Below, piece by piece: positions 36,731 to 45,897 of a DNA stretch of 64,000 nt (positions within the stretch are counted from its first letter, which is position 1; the number at the start of each line of letters is the position of its first letter). The DNA comes from an uncultured Lachnospiraceae bacterium (GTDB lineage Bacteria > Bacillota > Clostridia > Lachnospirales > Lachnospiraceae). The stretch is taken from NCBI GenBank assembly GCA_947632555.1, contig CANRPU010000003.1, positions 142,766 to 206,765 of the forward strand. Direction: 5' to 3'. Position numbers and translations under genes: made by a program. The notes beneath the pieces were generated by a model. The model was not told where the DNA came from, did not search any database, and saw only the letters and a program-made list of their open reading frames with translations.

Positions 36731-37744
36731 ATGTCAATACATATTTCGGGCATTTTTGTAAAAAATAGTAACAGCGCAGTCATGCCATGGATCCATGGAG
36801 CGCTGGGAAGGAAAGGATTGACCGAAGATATGGGCAGTTTTCAGGTAAGAACGGATCTGGCGCTGGAGGCCAGGGAGAGTATCTCCGAAGCGGATTCCAC
36901 CCTGCGGGGCGTCGTGACGGAAGAAACTTACGATGAGGAAAATGACATCAGAGTTACCAGAGTGGAGATCACTACCCGAAACGCGGCCAAAGCGCTGGGA
37001 AAACCCATGGGCGTCTATATCACCATAGAAGCGCCCGGGATGCTGGAACCGGACGAGGATTACCACCGGGAGATCTCCCAGGTCATTTCTACGCAGCTGG
37101 CGCAGATCATTCCGGGGGCGGACAAGGAACAGGACATTCTGGTAGTGGGACTGGGAAACAGGGAAGTGACGGCGGACGCCCTGGGGCCTCATGTGGTGGA
37201 CAATCTGTTCATCAACAGGCATGTGGTGCGGGAATTCGGCAAGGCGGCCTACAATAAACAGCGCATGAACACCATAAGCTGCATGGAACCCGGCGTAACA
37301 GGCAGAACGGGTATGGAGGCCGCGGAAATGATAAAGGGCGTGGTGGAACAGACCTCTCCTTCGGTGATGATCGTGATAGACGCTCTGGCGGCCAGAAGCA
37401 CCAGAAGACTGAACCGCACGGTACAGATCTCCAATACGGGGATCCATCCGGGTTCCGGCGTGGGCAACCACCGCAACGCGCTGACGGAGGAGAGCATGGG
37501 GATCCCGGTCATTTCCATCGGCGTGCCCACGGTGGTGGACGCCGCGACCATTGTGGGGGACGCGCTGGAGAACATGCGCAGGACCATGAAAAAAGAAGAG
37601 AAAAAATGGCCGGTGGAGGCGGACGGGACTATGCTGCCGGAGCTGCACAATATGTACGTGGCCAGCAAGGATATCGATGCCGTCATCAAGCGTTTGAGCT
37701 ACACGGTGTCGGAAGGGATCAACATGGCTCTGGAACTGGAATAG
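36731..37744 (+). CDS. gpr: GPR endopeptidase (spore germination protease)
   Basis: Made in the forespore as an inactive zymogen, GPR degrades small acid-soluble proteins during germination. The signature FQVRTDLALEARE, the metal/active segment VVGLGNREVTADALGPHVV, and EPGVTGRTGMEA are visible. The ATG at 36731 sits only three bases past CAGGAGG and adds about 34 residues before the usual first conserved block, so the real start may be further in, for example ATG 36831. The loose CATACGA at about 36695 could be a forespore sigma-G -10. spoIIP follows. Confidence 0.94.
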   Translation: MSIHISGIFVKNSNSAVMPWIHGALGRKGLTEDMGSFQVRTDLALEARESISEADSTLRGVVTEETYDEENDIRVTRVEITTRNAAKALGKPMGVYITIEAPGMLEPDEDYHREISQVISTQLAQIIPGADKEQDILVVGLGNREVTADALGPHVVDNLFINRHVVREFGKAAYNKQRMNTISCMEPGVTGRTGMEAAEMIKGVVEQTSPSVMIVIDALAARSTRRLNRTVQISNTGIHPGSGVGNHRNALTEESMGIPVISIGVPTVVDAATIVGDALENMRRTMKKEEKKWPVEADGTMLPELHNMYVASKDIDAVIKRLSYTVSEGINMALELE

Positions 37745-37817
37745 GGACAAAAAGGAAGGCATATACTGCAAGAGGGGAAGCCGGATATCCTCAATCTGTG
37801 GGAAGGCTGGGATTTGT

Positions 37818-39053
37818 TTGAAATATTGGAAGGCGTACGAAAGGAGCCTGCGGATTTTCGGCGCTTCGGTGCTGTTAGTCGCGGTACTGCTGCTGGCCTT
37901 TGGCGGCATGGGCGGACAGAAGCTGTATCTGCCGCTGCTTACATATGTACTGTATGAAAACGACCGGAGCGCGGGGCCGCTGGGAGAGAGCCTGACGGGA
38001 TTTCTTCCCATATGCGGCTATGCCCGTGATATGGGAGCGGCTTCCGGGACCGGTCCGGAAACGGGCGGTATCCTGTTCGCGGAACAGGAGGAAGAAGCGG
38101 AAAAAGAAGATCCGTCTGGAGGAACGGGGGAAAGCGTGTCGGGAGATGACGCGGGTGTGGGAAAGGAAACCGGGGACGGAACGCGGCCCGGGGAATATGC
38201 CGGAGAATGGGAGGACGCCCTTTCCCTGCAGGAACTTGTCCGGCAGGAAAACGCCGTGGACCAAGGCGGCTTCACTCCGGCCGGGCGCGTATATGAATAT
38301 GACTGGGCGGCCATGGAAGATTACGAAACACTGTTGAGTACCTTTTACGCCATTGACGCCAACGCCTTGGCGGGCAGCGATCTGTTTCAGCTATCGGCCC
38401 TGCGGGATCGGGATATGCGCCTGGACCGGACGGCGCCCGGCCCTCAGATTCTGATCTATCATACCCATTCCAGAGAGGCCTTCGCGGATTCCCAGCCGGG
38501 AGAACAAAGCCAGACGGTGGTGGGCGTGGGAGAATTTCTGGCGTGGATCCTGACGGAGGAATACGGCTATGAAGTGCTGCATGTCACGGAAGAATACGAT
38601 ACGGTACGGGATGATGCCTACGCGGTTTCCCTGCCTGCCCTGGAGCGGATCCTGGAGGAGAACCCGAGCATACAGGTGGTGATAGACCTGCACAGGGATG
38701 CGGGCAGCGCCTCCCGGGACATGGTGACGGAAGTGGACGGCCGGCCCACGGCCCGCTTTATGTTCTTTAACGGCATTTCCAGAAGCAGGACCACCGGGGA
38801 GATCTCTTATCTGCAGAATCCCAATCTGGCGGGAAACCTGGCCTTTTCCTTTCAGCTCCAGGAAAAGGCGGGAGAATACTATCCGGGTCTGACACGGAAA
38901 ATATATGTCCGAGAATACCGTTACAATATGCATCTGCGGGAACGTTCCCTGCTGATCGAGCTGGGGGACGAAAACAATACGCTGGAGGAAGCCATGAACG
39001 CCTGCTATCCGCTGGCTCACATTCTGGATATGGTACTTTCAGGTGAAGAATAG
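37818..39053 (+). CDS. spoIIP: Stage II sporulation protein P (SpoIIP)
   Basis: Peptidoglycan amidase/endopeptidase of the engulfment machinery (with SpoIID and SpoIIM). One N-terminal TM (about 15-35), a variable acidic linker, then the catalytic SpoIIP domain from about 205: ILIYHTHSREAF, EYGYEVLHV, VVIDLHRDAG and LLIELGDENNTLEEAM. The only start in frame is TTG at 37818, with GGAAGG eleven bases away; no ATG precedes the TM. The gpr-spoIIP order is conserved in sporulating Firmicutes. Confidence 0.94.
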   Translation: MKYWKAYERSLRIFGASVLLVAVLLLAFGGMGGQKLYLPLLTYVLYENDRSAGPLGESLTGFLPICGYARDMGAASGTGPETGGILFAEQEEEAEKEDPSGGTGESVSGDDAGVGKETGDGTRPGEYAGEWEDALSLQELVRQENAVDQGGFTPAGRVYEYDWAAMEDYETLLSTFYAIDANALAGSDLFQLSALRDRDMRLDRTAPGPQILIYHTHSREAFADSQPGEQSQTVVGVGEFLAWILTEEYGYEVLHVTEEYDTVRDDAYAVSLPALERILEENPSIQVVIDLHRDAGSASRDMVTEVDGRPTARFMFFNGISRSRTTGEISYLQNPNLAGNLAFSFQLQEKAGEYYPGLTRKIYVREYRYNMHLRERSLLIELGDENNTLEEAMNACYPLAHILDMVLSGEE

Positions 39054-39089
39054 GGGATACGGCATGAAAATGGCGGGGCTGCCTGCCGT

Positions 39090-40337
39090 TTACCGGCCCG
39101 AGTGCAGGATCAGACTGTCCCGGATGACCGCCCGGACAGCCAGATCCTTTTGATCCAGCAGCAGAAAATGAGCCGCTTTGCCGGGTTCGATACTGCCCAG
39201 GACCTGGTCCAGTCCTACGGAACGGCAGGGATTGATGGTGGCGGCGGCCGCGGCCTGCTCCAGGGGAATACCGAAGGAAACCGCTTTGCGCAGGCAGTCG
39301 TAGAGATTGGACACGCTGCCCGCCAGTGTACCGTCCGGCAGGAGAGCGCGGCCGTCCGTAACGGAAACGTCCTGTCCTCCCAGCCGGAAGTGTCCGCTGC
39401 CCAGCCCGGCGGCCTCCAGGCTGTCGCTGATCAGGACAAGCCGGCCGGGAAACAGACGGAAGGCGGCGCGGACGGCGCTGGGAGAGGAATGCACGCCGTC
39501 GCAGATGAGTTCCACAAAAACATGCTCACAGTCCATGGCGGCATCAATCAGAGAAGGCTTTCTGTGATGGAAAGGCGGCATGGCGTTGTAGAGGTGGGTA
39601 ACATGGTCGGCGCCGGCCTGGAACGCCCTGAGGGCAGTGTGGTAGTCGGCGGCGGTGTGCCCCAAGGAACAGGTAATCTTTCCGCTGAAGGAAGGGATCT
39701 TTTCCCGGGAAGGCATAAGGGGCCTGTCGGGGAAACGAAGTTCCCGGATCGCCCGGATACATTCCAGGGCGCCTTCCAGTTCCGGCGCGAGAGTTACCAG
39801 CCGGATCAATCCTTCGGCGGCTTCCTGCAGCCGGGAGAGCAGGGCGGGATCCGGCAGGCGCAGAAAGTCTTCTTTCTGCGCTCCTTTTTTCAGAGGATTC
39901 AGGAAAGGACCCTCCAGATGGATCCCGGCGAGCAGGGCGGAGGCGGGATAACTGCCCCGTTCCTGTTCTTTTCTGAACAGGGCGGCTCCCCGGCAGATGT
40001 GAAAAAGCGCCTCAGAGGGCAGGCTCATGGCGGTGGGACATATGGAAGTAACTCCCACGGAAAGTTCATATTCTCCCATATGCCGCAGATGCTCGGCCGC
40101 CTCTTCGGGAGAGCCGCCGTAACATTCATGCCCCGCGCAGCCGTGAAAGTGGATATCGGTAAGGCCGGGCAGCACGTAGCAGCCGGCCGCGTCCACTTCC
40201 GGGGAGGACGCGGGGGAAGCCTGCCCGGAGATCTCCCCGGGACGGGACAGCGCGGTGATGATGTTTCCGTCCGTTTCTACGTTGAGAGGATGAAAGCGGC
40301 AGTCCGCCGCAAATACCAGTCCGTTTCTGATCGTCAT
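39090..40337 (-). CDS. nagA: N-acetylglucosamine-6-phosphate deacetylase
   Basis: Amidohydrolase converting GlcNAc-6-P to glucosamine-6-P during wall recycling or amino-sugar use. Motifs: LPGLTDIHFHGCAGHE with the metal-site His pair, GIHLEGPFLNP, LGHTAADY, HLYNAMPPFHHR and ISDSLEAAG. The start MTIRNGLVF at 40337 follows GGGGGAGG; the frame opens further upstream without support. nagB is not adjacent. It has its own promoter and is convergent with spoIIP. Confidence 0.95.
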   Translation of the reverse strand: MTIRNGLVFAADCRFHPLNVETDGNIITALSRPGEISGQASPASSPEVDAAGCYVLPGLTDIHFHGCAGHECYGGSPEEAAEHLRHMGEYELSVGVTSICPTAMSLPSEALFHICRGAALFRKEQERGSYPASALLAGIHLEGPFLNPLKKGAQKEDFLRLPDPALLSRLQEAAEGLIRLVTLAPELEGALECIRAIRELRFPDRPLMPSREKIPSFSGKITCSLGHTAADYHTALRAFQAGADHVTHLYNAMPPFHHRKPSLIDAAMDCEHVFVELICDGVHSSPSAVRAAFRLFPGRLVLISDSLEAAGLGSGHFRLGGQDVSVTDGRALLPDGTLAGSVSNLYDCLRKAVSFGIPLEQAAAAATINPCRSVGLDQVLGSIEPGKAAHFLLLDQKDLAVRAVIRDSLILHSGR

Positions 40338-40386
40338 GAATATGCCTCCCCCGGGCCGTCGTTTCGCAGCCCGGATTTCTGCCGCC

Positions 40387-40415
40387 ATTATAGCATATTT
40401 CCCCGCGAACGGCAA
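40387..40415 (-). promoter_or_regulatory. Promoter of nagA
   Basis: On the minus strand TTGCCG (40415-40410) and a perfect TATAAT (40392-40387) are 17 bases apart, 49 bp before the start. Confidence 0.7.
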
Positions 40416-40452
40416 AGTCGTTTCAAACCCGCAGGAGAATCCGACGTCCGTA

Positions 40453-40480
40453 TTGACGCGCATGGAAAACGCGCTATAAT
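40453..40480 (+). promoter_or_regulatory. Promoter of CPBP protease gene
   Basis: TTGACG at 40453-40458 and a perfect TATAAT at 40475-40480 with a 16-base spacer. The spacer is bounded by repeated GCGC tetramers, a possible small operator. Confidence 0.75.
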
Positions 40481-40533
40481 AAAATCAAAAAACAGGCGGA
40501 GAGGCGCCTGAGTGGTATCGAAGGAGGAAGAGT

Positions 40534-41424
40534 ATGGAAGAAACGAAAACCATGGGGGCGGGGAAGCGGACGGGATATTTTTTTCTGGCGCTGGCGCCGG
40601 CGGCAGCCAGCCTGCTGCTCCAGCTCGGGGTGGGAATGGTGGTGATGATAGGCGGAGCGGTGGTACGTCTGGTACAGTACAGGATGCTTAACCCCGGGGC
40701 TTCCCAGGCGGCGGCCATGCAGGTCTATATGGACGCTGTTTATGAATTCGCCGGGGCCGGTGTGTTCGCCTACCATGTGCTGGCGCTGCCCGTGTTCGGC
40801 CTCTGGTACTATTTCGGGTGCGGAAGGCCCAGGATAGCGGATACTGCCCGGAAACTGCGCGCCCTGGATCTTGTGATCGCGCTGCTCGGGGGCGTGTGCA
40901 TGTGCCTGTTTTCCAACGCCGTGGTGGGGATGGAGCAGTATCTGCTGCCCAGGGCCATGGAAACTTATATGGAGATGATGGAAACGGCGGATATCGGAAA
41001 CGGTCTGCTCGTTACCTTTGCCGCGGTGGTGCTGGCACCGGTGGGGGAGGAGATCCTGTGCCGCGGACTGGCGCTTTATTACGCGCGCAAGGCGCTGCCC
41101 CGCTTCTGGATGGCCAATATCCTGCAGGCGCTTTTATTTGCCGCAATCCACGGGAACCTGATCCAGGGGACTTACGCGTTTGCCATAGGACTGATGCTGG
41201 GGTGGCTGGCAAAGCGCTGCGGTTCGCTGCTTCCGTGCATGCTGCTGCATTTTACGGTGAATTTCTCTTCCACGGTCTGGGTGGATAAGGTCTTTTTCTG
41301 GTTCCCGGATACCCTGCCGGCCTGGCTGCTGCTGGGCGTTGTGACCCTGGCGGCCGCGCTGGGGCTGGTGGCGTGGGGCCGCGGCGCGGACAAAAAACGG
41401 GAGAATATTACAAAAACCCTGTAA
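40534..41424 (+). CDS. CPBP family intramembrane glutamic endopeptidase
   Basis: Multi-pass protein of 296 residues with about seven to eight TM segments. The Abi/CPBP active-site motifs are intact: GEEILCRGLAL (EExxxR), FAAIHGN and LLHFTVNFS. Such proteases process prenylated or signal-peptide-like substrates; in Gram-positives roles in bacteriocin immunity are suggested. Substrate unknown. Good RBS AAGGAGG, own promoter. No clear link to the operon downstream. Confidence 0.92.
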   Translation: MEETKTMGAGKRTGYFFLALAPAAASLLLQLGVGMVVMIGGAVVRLVQYRMLNPGASQAAAMQVYMDAVYEFAGAGVFAYHVLALPVFGLWYYFGCGRPRIADTARKLRALDLVIALLGGVCMCLFSNAVVGMEQYLLPRAMETYMEMMETADIGNGLLVTFAAVVLAPVGEEILCRGLALYYARKALPRFWMANILQALLFAAIHGNLIQGTYAFAIGLMLGWLAKRCGSLLPCMLLHFTVNFSSTVWVDKVFFWFPDTLPAWLLLGVVTLAAALGLVAWGRGADKKRENITKTL

Positions 41425-41475
41425 TATATTGCGAAAGCGCCGTAAAATATTGCGGAAGATTCATAAAATCTTAAG

Positions 41476-41504
41476 GTGACAACACTACATATATGGTTTA
41501 TAAT
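41476..41504 (+). promoter_or_regulatory. Promoter of the six-gene envelope operon
   Basis: GTGACA at 41476-41481 and a perfect TATAAT at 41499-41504 with a 17-base spacer. Predicted transcript start near 41511, giving a leader of about 145 bases that contains the tandem repeat array at 41516-41590. Confidence 0.75.
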
Positions 41505-41515
41505 AGAGCTGTTAG

Positions 41516-41590
41516 ATTATATCATGTATGATTATATCATGTATGATTATATCATGTATGGTTATATCATGTATGATTATATCATGTGTG
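41516..41590. repeat. 15-bp tandem repeat array in operon leader
   Basis: Five contiguous units of ATTATATCATGTATG; units 1-3 are identical, unit 4 and unit 5 each have one change. A diverged sixth copy lies at 41612-41626. Each junction contains ATCAT-GT-ATGAT, a short palindrome. Because it begins a few bases past the expected transcription start, it can act as an operator array or as structured leader RNA. The open frame through it (DYIMY repeats) has no RBS and is not counted as coding. Confidence 0.9.
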
Positions 41591-41655
41591 ATGACATGAC
41601 CATAGAGCGCAATGATATCATATATGGTAGAAATTTGGAATCAGCGAGGTGGCAT

Positions 41656-44019
41656 ATGAAGAACAGATATTTCAAAAAAACGGTATCGGCGGTCCTGGCG
41701 GCGGTTCTGACCGTCTGTATGGCAGGCTGCGGGGGCAGCGGCGCGGGAGCCGGCACCGGCGGGGAAACGGAATCGGAGAACACCGGAAACGGAGCGGAGG
41801 GCTATGTGTGGGTGCCTGCCTATTACGACCTTCCCGGCGCGGAAAACCCTGAGGAAAGTTATGTCACCGACATCCAGTTTCAAAACGGAAAATGTTATTA
41901 CACCCTTGTCCGCTACGGCGAGGATGTTGCTACGGATATCTGCGCCCTGGACATGGCGGACCCCGCGGGCGCTCCCGAAGTGCTCTACACCTACAGGACG
42001 GATCCCATGGAGGAGCCGGGGGAATTTTCCGTTTCCTACGGCAGCTTCAGGCCGACTCCTGACGGAGGGGTCCTGATGCTGCGCACGACCATGCCCAACG
42101 TGCAGGACGGCGATCCTTCGGCGTGGGAACGGGCCCGCAGCCAGCAGACTTATGAGCTGGTCAAGGTAGATGCCCAGGGAGAGGAAGTGTTCTGCACGGA
42201 TATTACGGAGAAGGTCAAAATGGATCCGAACAGCTCTTACGTCAACGGCATCCTGATCAATCAGGAAGGAAAGATCTTCCTGTACAACAGCTCCAGCTAT
42301 ATCTGGGTATATGAGGCGGACGGAACGTGGGCAGAGGATATCAGCATGGAAAGCGGCGGCTGGATCAACGGGATCGGATTTGACGGGAATGGCAGACTGG
42401 TCCTTATGCAGAACGGCGGCAGCGCGGAGCTTATCGTATACGACGAAGAAAAGAAGGCGTTTTCCCAGCCGCTTGAGAATCTGCCTCCCAATGTTTACAA
42501 CAGCGGCGTGACGGCGGGACCGGACGGCAGTATCCTTTTAGAAGGGAATAACAGTCTGTACGCCTATTATCCGGATACCACGACCTATACCGAAGTGGTA
42601 AAATGGCTGGACTGCGATATGATGGCGGACTATGTGGATACGGTTGCCATGCTGGACGAAGAAACCATCGCGGTCTATTACCGGAACTGGAATACCTCTG
42701 AAAACAATATCGTGGTGCTGAAAAAAACACCGGCCTCCCAGGTGGCCGAAAAGCAGATCCTGACCCTGGGCTGCATGAGCCTGTCACAGAATTTGGAAAT
42801 GGCGGTAGTGGCTTTTAACCGGAACAGCAGCGAATACAGGGTGGAAATAAAGAACTATTCCGAGGCTGTGGACTGGTCCCAGGAAAACGCCTTAGAAGTG
42901 ATGAACGCGGCTCAGACGCAGATGAACAACGATATTCTTACCGGCAACGCGCCGGATATGTTCGTGGCGGCAGACATCAATCTGCAGCTGTTCGCGATAA
43001 AGGGCGTGATAGAGGACCTGAATCCCTATCTGGACGCCTCCGGCGCGGTGAGCAGGGAAGACTTCTTCGCGCCCGTGCTGGATGCCTGTACGGTGGACGG
43101 TATCCTCTGTATGATCCCGCAGTCCTTTTCGGTGAATACGGTAGTGGGAAGGACCTCCGAGGTGGGCAGCGAGCCCGGCTGGAGCGTGGACGAGATGCTG
43201 GCGTTCGCGGACAAAAATCCGGATGCGGCGCTCTTTGCCAACGCCAGCAAGCTCTCTATCCTGAGTGAGTGTCTGATGTATGATTTTTCCTCCTATCTGA
43301 ACTGGGAAACGGGGGAGTGCGCCTTTGATTCCGACAATTTCAAAAAAATACTGGAGTTTGCCAACCGTTATCCCGCCGAAGCGGATTATTCCGTATCCGA
43401 GCCTTCCCTGATAGGGAGCCACGCGGTGCTGCTGCGGGAGCTGGGACTGAGCAATGTGCAGGAATGGCAGCTCTCGGAGATGATGTTCGGGGAGCCTGTG
43501 ACCGCTATCGGATTTCCCAGCTCATCGGGAACCGGCGTAGTCGCGTCCCAGACGGACGGGGTCTGCATCAGCGCTTCCTCCTCCAATAAAGAAGCCTGCT
43601 GGAGCTTTCTGGAGAGCCTGTTGGGGAAAGAGAGCATGAACAATAGATTTATGTGGGGCTTCCCCATCCGGCGGGATGCCTTTGAGGAGGAGCTGGAGGA
43701 GGAGATGAAAGCCGACTATCAGCTGGACGAGAACGGCAATCCCATGCTGGACGAAAACGGAGAACCCATAGAGATATCCCATTATTCCTATGGGTGGGAC
43801 GATGTTAATTTTCAACTGTACGCGGCTACGGAAGAGGATGCGCAGGCGGTCTACGATATCATTGACAGGATCAGCGGACTTTCAAACAGTTATGACGAAC
43901 AGATCATGAGCATCATCGAAGAAGAGTGCGGCGCCTATTTCGCGGGCCAGAAGAGCGTGGACGAAGTGGCCGGTATCGTGCAGAGCAGGATCCAGACCTA
44001 CGTAAATGAAAGCAGGTAG
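41656..44019 (+). CDS. Large lipoprotein: propeller-like domain fused to solute-binding domain (copy 1)
   Basis: 787 residues. Lipoprotein signal ending VLTVCMAGC with the lipid-anchored Cys at 25, then an acidic Gly-rich linker. Residues about 55-360 contain repeating strand-turn units typical of beta-propellers (GFDGNGRLVLMQNG, GPDGSILLEGNNSLYAYY). From about 366 a family-1 extracellular solute-binding domain follows (LTLGCMSLSQNLEMAVVAFN, NNDILTGNAPDMFVA, FAGQKSVDEVAGIVQSR at the end). Sugar ABC binding proteins normally have about 400-450 residues, so this is nearly double. Start is ATG 41656 behind GAGGTGG. It is first in the operon; a paralogue closes it. Ligand unknown. Confidence 0.88.
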   Translation: MKNRYFKKTVSAVLAAVLTVCMAGCGGSGAGAGTGGETESENTGNGAEGYVWVPAYYDLPGAENPEESYVTDIQFQNGKCYYTLVRYGEDVATDICALDMADPAGAPEVLYTYRTDPMEEPGEFSVSYGSFRPTPDGGVLMLRTTMPNVQDGDPSAWERARSQQTYELVKVDAQGEEVFCTDITEKVKMDPNSSYVNGILINQEGKIFLYNSSSYIWVYEADGTWAEDISMESGGWINGIGFDGNGRLVLMQNGGSAELIVYDEEKKAFSQPLENLPPNVYNSGVTAGPDGSILLEGNNSLYAYYPDTTTYTEVVKWLDCDMMADYVDTVAMLDEETIAVYYRNWNTSENNIVVLKKTPASQVAEKQILTLGCMSLSQNLEMAVVAFNRNSSEYRVEIKNYSEAVDWSQENALEVMNAAQTQMNNDILTGNAPDMFVAADINLQLFAIKGVIEDLNPYLDASGAVSREDFFAPVLDACTVDGILCMIPQSFSVNTVVGRTSEVGSEPGWSVDEMLAFADKNPDAALFANASKLSILSECLMYDFSSYLNWETGECAFDSDNFKKILEFANRYPAEADYSVSEPSLIGSHAVLLRELGLSNVQEWQLSEMMFGEPVTAIGFPSSSGTGVVASQTDGVCISASSSNKEACWSFLESLLGKESMNNRFMWGFPIRRDAFEEELEEEMKADYQLDENGNPMLDENGEPIEISHYSYGWDDVNFQLYAATEEDAQAVYDIIDRISGLSNSYDEQIMSIIEEECGAYFAGQKSVDEVAGIVQSRIQTYVNESR

Positions 44020-44031
44020 CAGGGAGATCTG

Positions 44032-44949
44032 ATGAAAGCTTTACGGAAAGAAAAGAAACTGAAAAGACCGAAAACCAAGGCCACGAAGCGTCTGCGCAAG
44101 CTGAAATTCAGTTCGGCGCTGTATCTGACTCCCAGCCTTTTGGGCGTACTGCTGTTTTTTATCCTGCCGTTTCTGGTGGTGATCTTTTATTCCATGGTGG
44201 ATAATCCTATCAGCAGAAATTTTGTACTGTTTGAGAACTATACCAAAGTGCTGGGAAACGCCGCTTTTAAGACCGCGGTGAAGAATACGGCCACGTTTTC
44301 CGCGGTGGCGGTGCCGCTGGCTGTGGTGCTCTCCCTGATACTGGCCATGGTGCTGGATACCAAGCTGCCTTTCAGAAGCCAGTTCAGGACCTTTTTCCTG
44401 AGCCCCATGATGGTGCCTGTGGCCTCCATTGTGCTGATCTGGCAGGTGCTGTTCCATTACAACGGCGCCATTAACGAAGTGATGCAGGCGCTGGGCGGGG
44501 GAAAGATAGACTGGATGAAATCCCAGTATTCCCAGATCGTGGTGGTGGTACTGTTTCTCTGGAAGAATCTGGGCTACAACATGATCCTGTTCATGGCGGC
44601 CCTTTCCAGTATTCCCAGGGATATCCTGGAGGTGGCGCGGCTGGAAAGCGCCACGCCGCTGCAGACCTTCTTTTACATTAAGATGCGGTATCTGTCCTCC
44701 ACCATCCTGTTTGTGACGATCATGTCCCTGATCAGTTCCTTCAAGGTATTCAGGGAGATTTATCTGCTCACGGGGGACCACCCCTATGATGCCATTTATA
44801 TGCTGCAGCACTTTATGAACAACGCGTTCGCCTCTCTGGATTACCAGAGGCTGTCGGCCGCCGCGATCCTGATGTCGCTGGTGATGATCGTGCTGATAGG
44901 AGCGCTGTTCCTGGTGGAAAACTATTTTGGAAAGGATGTGGAAGGATGA
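44032..44949 (+). CDS. Carbohydrate-type ABC transporter permease (MalF/UgpA-like)
   Basis: 305 residues, six TM segments and a very basic N-terminus. LTPSLLGVLLFFILPFLVVI is the typical first segment of CUT1 permeases. The EAA-type loop is PRDILEVARLESATPLQTFF (around residue 190-215), where the ATPase would dock. It starts 12 bp after the lipoprotein gene and overlaps the next permease by four bases. The coupling loop implies a partner ATPase, but none is encoded nearby; a shared MsmK-like ATPase elsewhere is the usual explanation. Confidence 0.92.
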   Translation: MKALRKEKKLKRPKTKATKRLRKLKFSSALYLTPSLLGVLLFFILPFLVVIFYSMVDNPISRNFVLFENYTKVLGNAAFKTAVKNTATFSAVAVPLAVVLSLILAMVLDTKLPFRSQFRTFFLSPMMVPVASIVLIWQVLFHYNGAINEVMQALGGGKIDWMKSQYSQIVVVVLFLWKNLGYNMILFMAALSSIPRDILEVARLESATPLQTFFYIKMRYLSSTILFVTIMSLISSFKVFREIYLLTGDHPYDAIYMLQHFMNNAFASLDYQRLSAAAILMSLVMIVLIGALFLVENYFGKDVEG

Positions 44950-45878
44950 GCGCCGCGTTTTCCGTAAAGCGGACAAAGAATGCCGCTAAAAGAAGGAAGC
45001 GGGCGCACGCGGTCAAAATAGCGCTGGCCACGCTGGTGGCGGCGGGCTTCGCCATTTTGTTCCTGCTTCCCATTATACTGACGATCACCAACTCCTTTAT
45101 GTCCGCTTCGGAAATATCCTCCAATTACGGTACGGTATTCGCCACCAGCGACAACGGCGGAAAGGTCTATATCTCGGAGCGGGTTACGTTAAAGTTTATT
45201 CCCGATATGGTTTCCTTCAGCCAGTATATCACGGTGCTGTTTAAAAGCCCGGAATATCTGCTGAAATTCTGGAACTCCGTGGTGCTGACAGGCCCCATCG
45301 TGGTATTCCAGCTCTTTGTGGCGGCTCTGGCTTCCTATGGATTTACCAGATACAGGGGAAGACTGCGGGAGATCATCTTTTTCTCCTACATCATCCTGAT
45401 GCTCATGCCCTATCAGGTCACCCTGGTTCCCAACTATCTGGTGGCCGGCTGGTTAAAGACCATTAATACGTACTGGTCCATCTGGCTGCCCGGTATTTTT
45501 TCACCCTTTGCCGTTTTCCTCCTGACAAAGTACATGCGCAGGATCCCCACCTCGGTCATTGAGGCGGCCCAGATAGACGGCGCGGGAGAGTGGCAGATCT
45601 TTAAGAGGGTATGCATGCCGCTGTGCAAGGGGGCTATCTGCTCCGCGGCGATCCTGGTATTTATTGATTACTGGAATATGGTGGAGCAGCCTCTGATCCT
45701 GCTGGCGGATGAAGAAACCCACCCGCTTTCCGTATTCCTGAGCAAGATCAACGCGGGGGAGATCGGACTGGCGTTCGCGGTGGCTACCGTATATATGGTG
45801 CCCAGCCTGCTGGTATTTTTGTACGGAGAAGAATATCTGGTAGACGGTATTACCTATCAGGGCGGTATAAAAGGATAA
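44946..45878 (+). CDS. Carbohydrate-type ABC transporter permease (MalG/UgpE-like)
   Basis: 310 residues with a basic N-terminus and six TM segments. LFLLPIILTITNSFMSASE is the MalG-like first segment and the EAA loop is IEAAQIDGAGEWQIFKRVCM, a close match to the CUT1 consensus. An extra 45-residue extracytoplasmic stretch follows TM1. Translationally coupled to the preceding permease (ATGA). It completes a heterodimeric membrane channel whose substrate is unknown. Confidence 0.93.
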   Translation: MSAAFSVKRTKNAAKRRKRAHAVKIALATLVAAGFAILFLLPIILTITNSFMSASEISSNYGTVFATSDNGGKVYISERVTLKFIPDMVSFSQYITVLFKSPEYLLKFWNSVVLTGPIVVFQLFVAALASYGFTRYRGRLREIIFFSYIILMLMPYQVTLVPNYLVAGWLKTINTYWSIWLPGIFSPFAVFLLTKYMRRIPTSVIEAAQIDGAGEWQIFKRVCMPLCKGAICSAAILVFIDYWNMVEQPLILLADEETHPLSVFLSKINAGEIGLAFAVATVYMVPSLLVFLYGEEYLVDGITYQGGIKG

Positions 45879-45897
45879 AGCGAAAGGACAGAAAGTT

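Noticed and set aside
39102..40511. Plus-strand open frame of 469 codons opposite nagA
   Set aside because: NagA on the minus strand has all catalytic motifs; this frame is Gly/Arg-rich without homology signs.
41516..41590. CRISPR array
   Set aside because: The units are directly contiguous with no spacers, and there are no cas genes nearby.
41476..41655. N-terminal extension of the first lipoprotein made of DYIMY repeats
   Set aside because: It would place 60 residues before a perfect lipoprotein signal peptide, has no RBS, and its GTG is the promoter -35.
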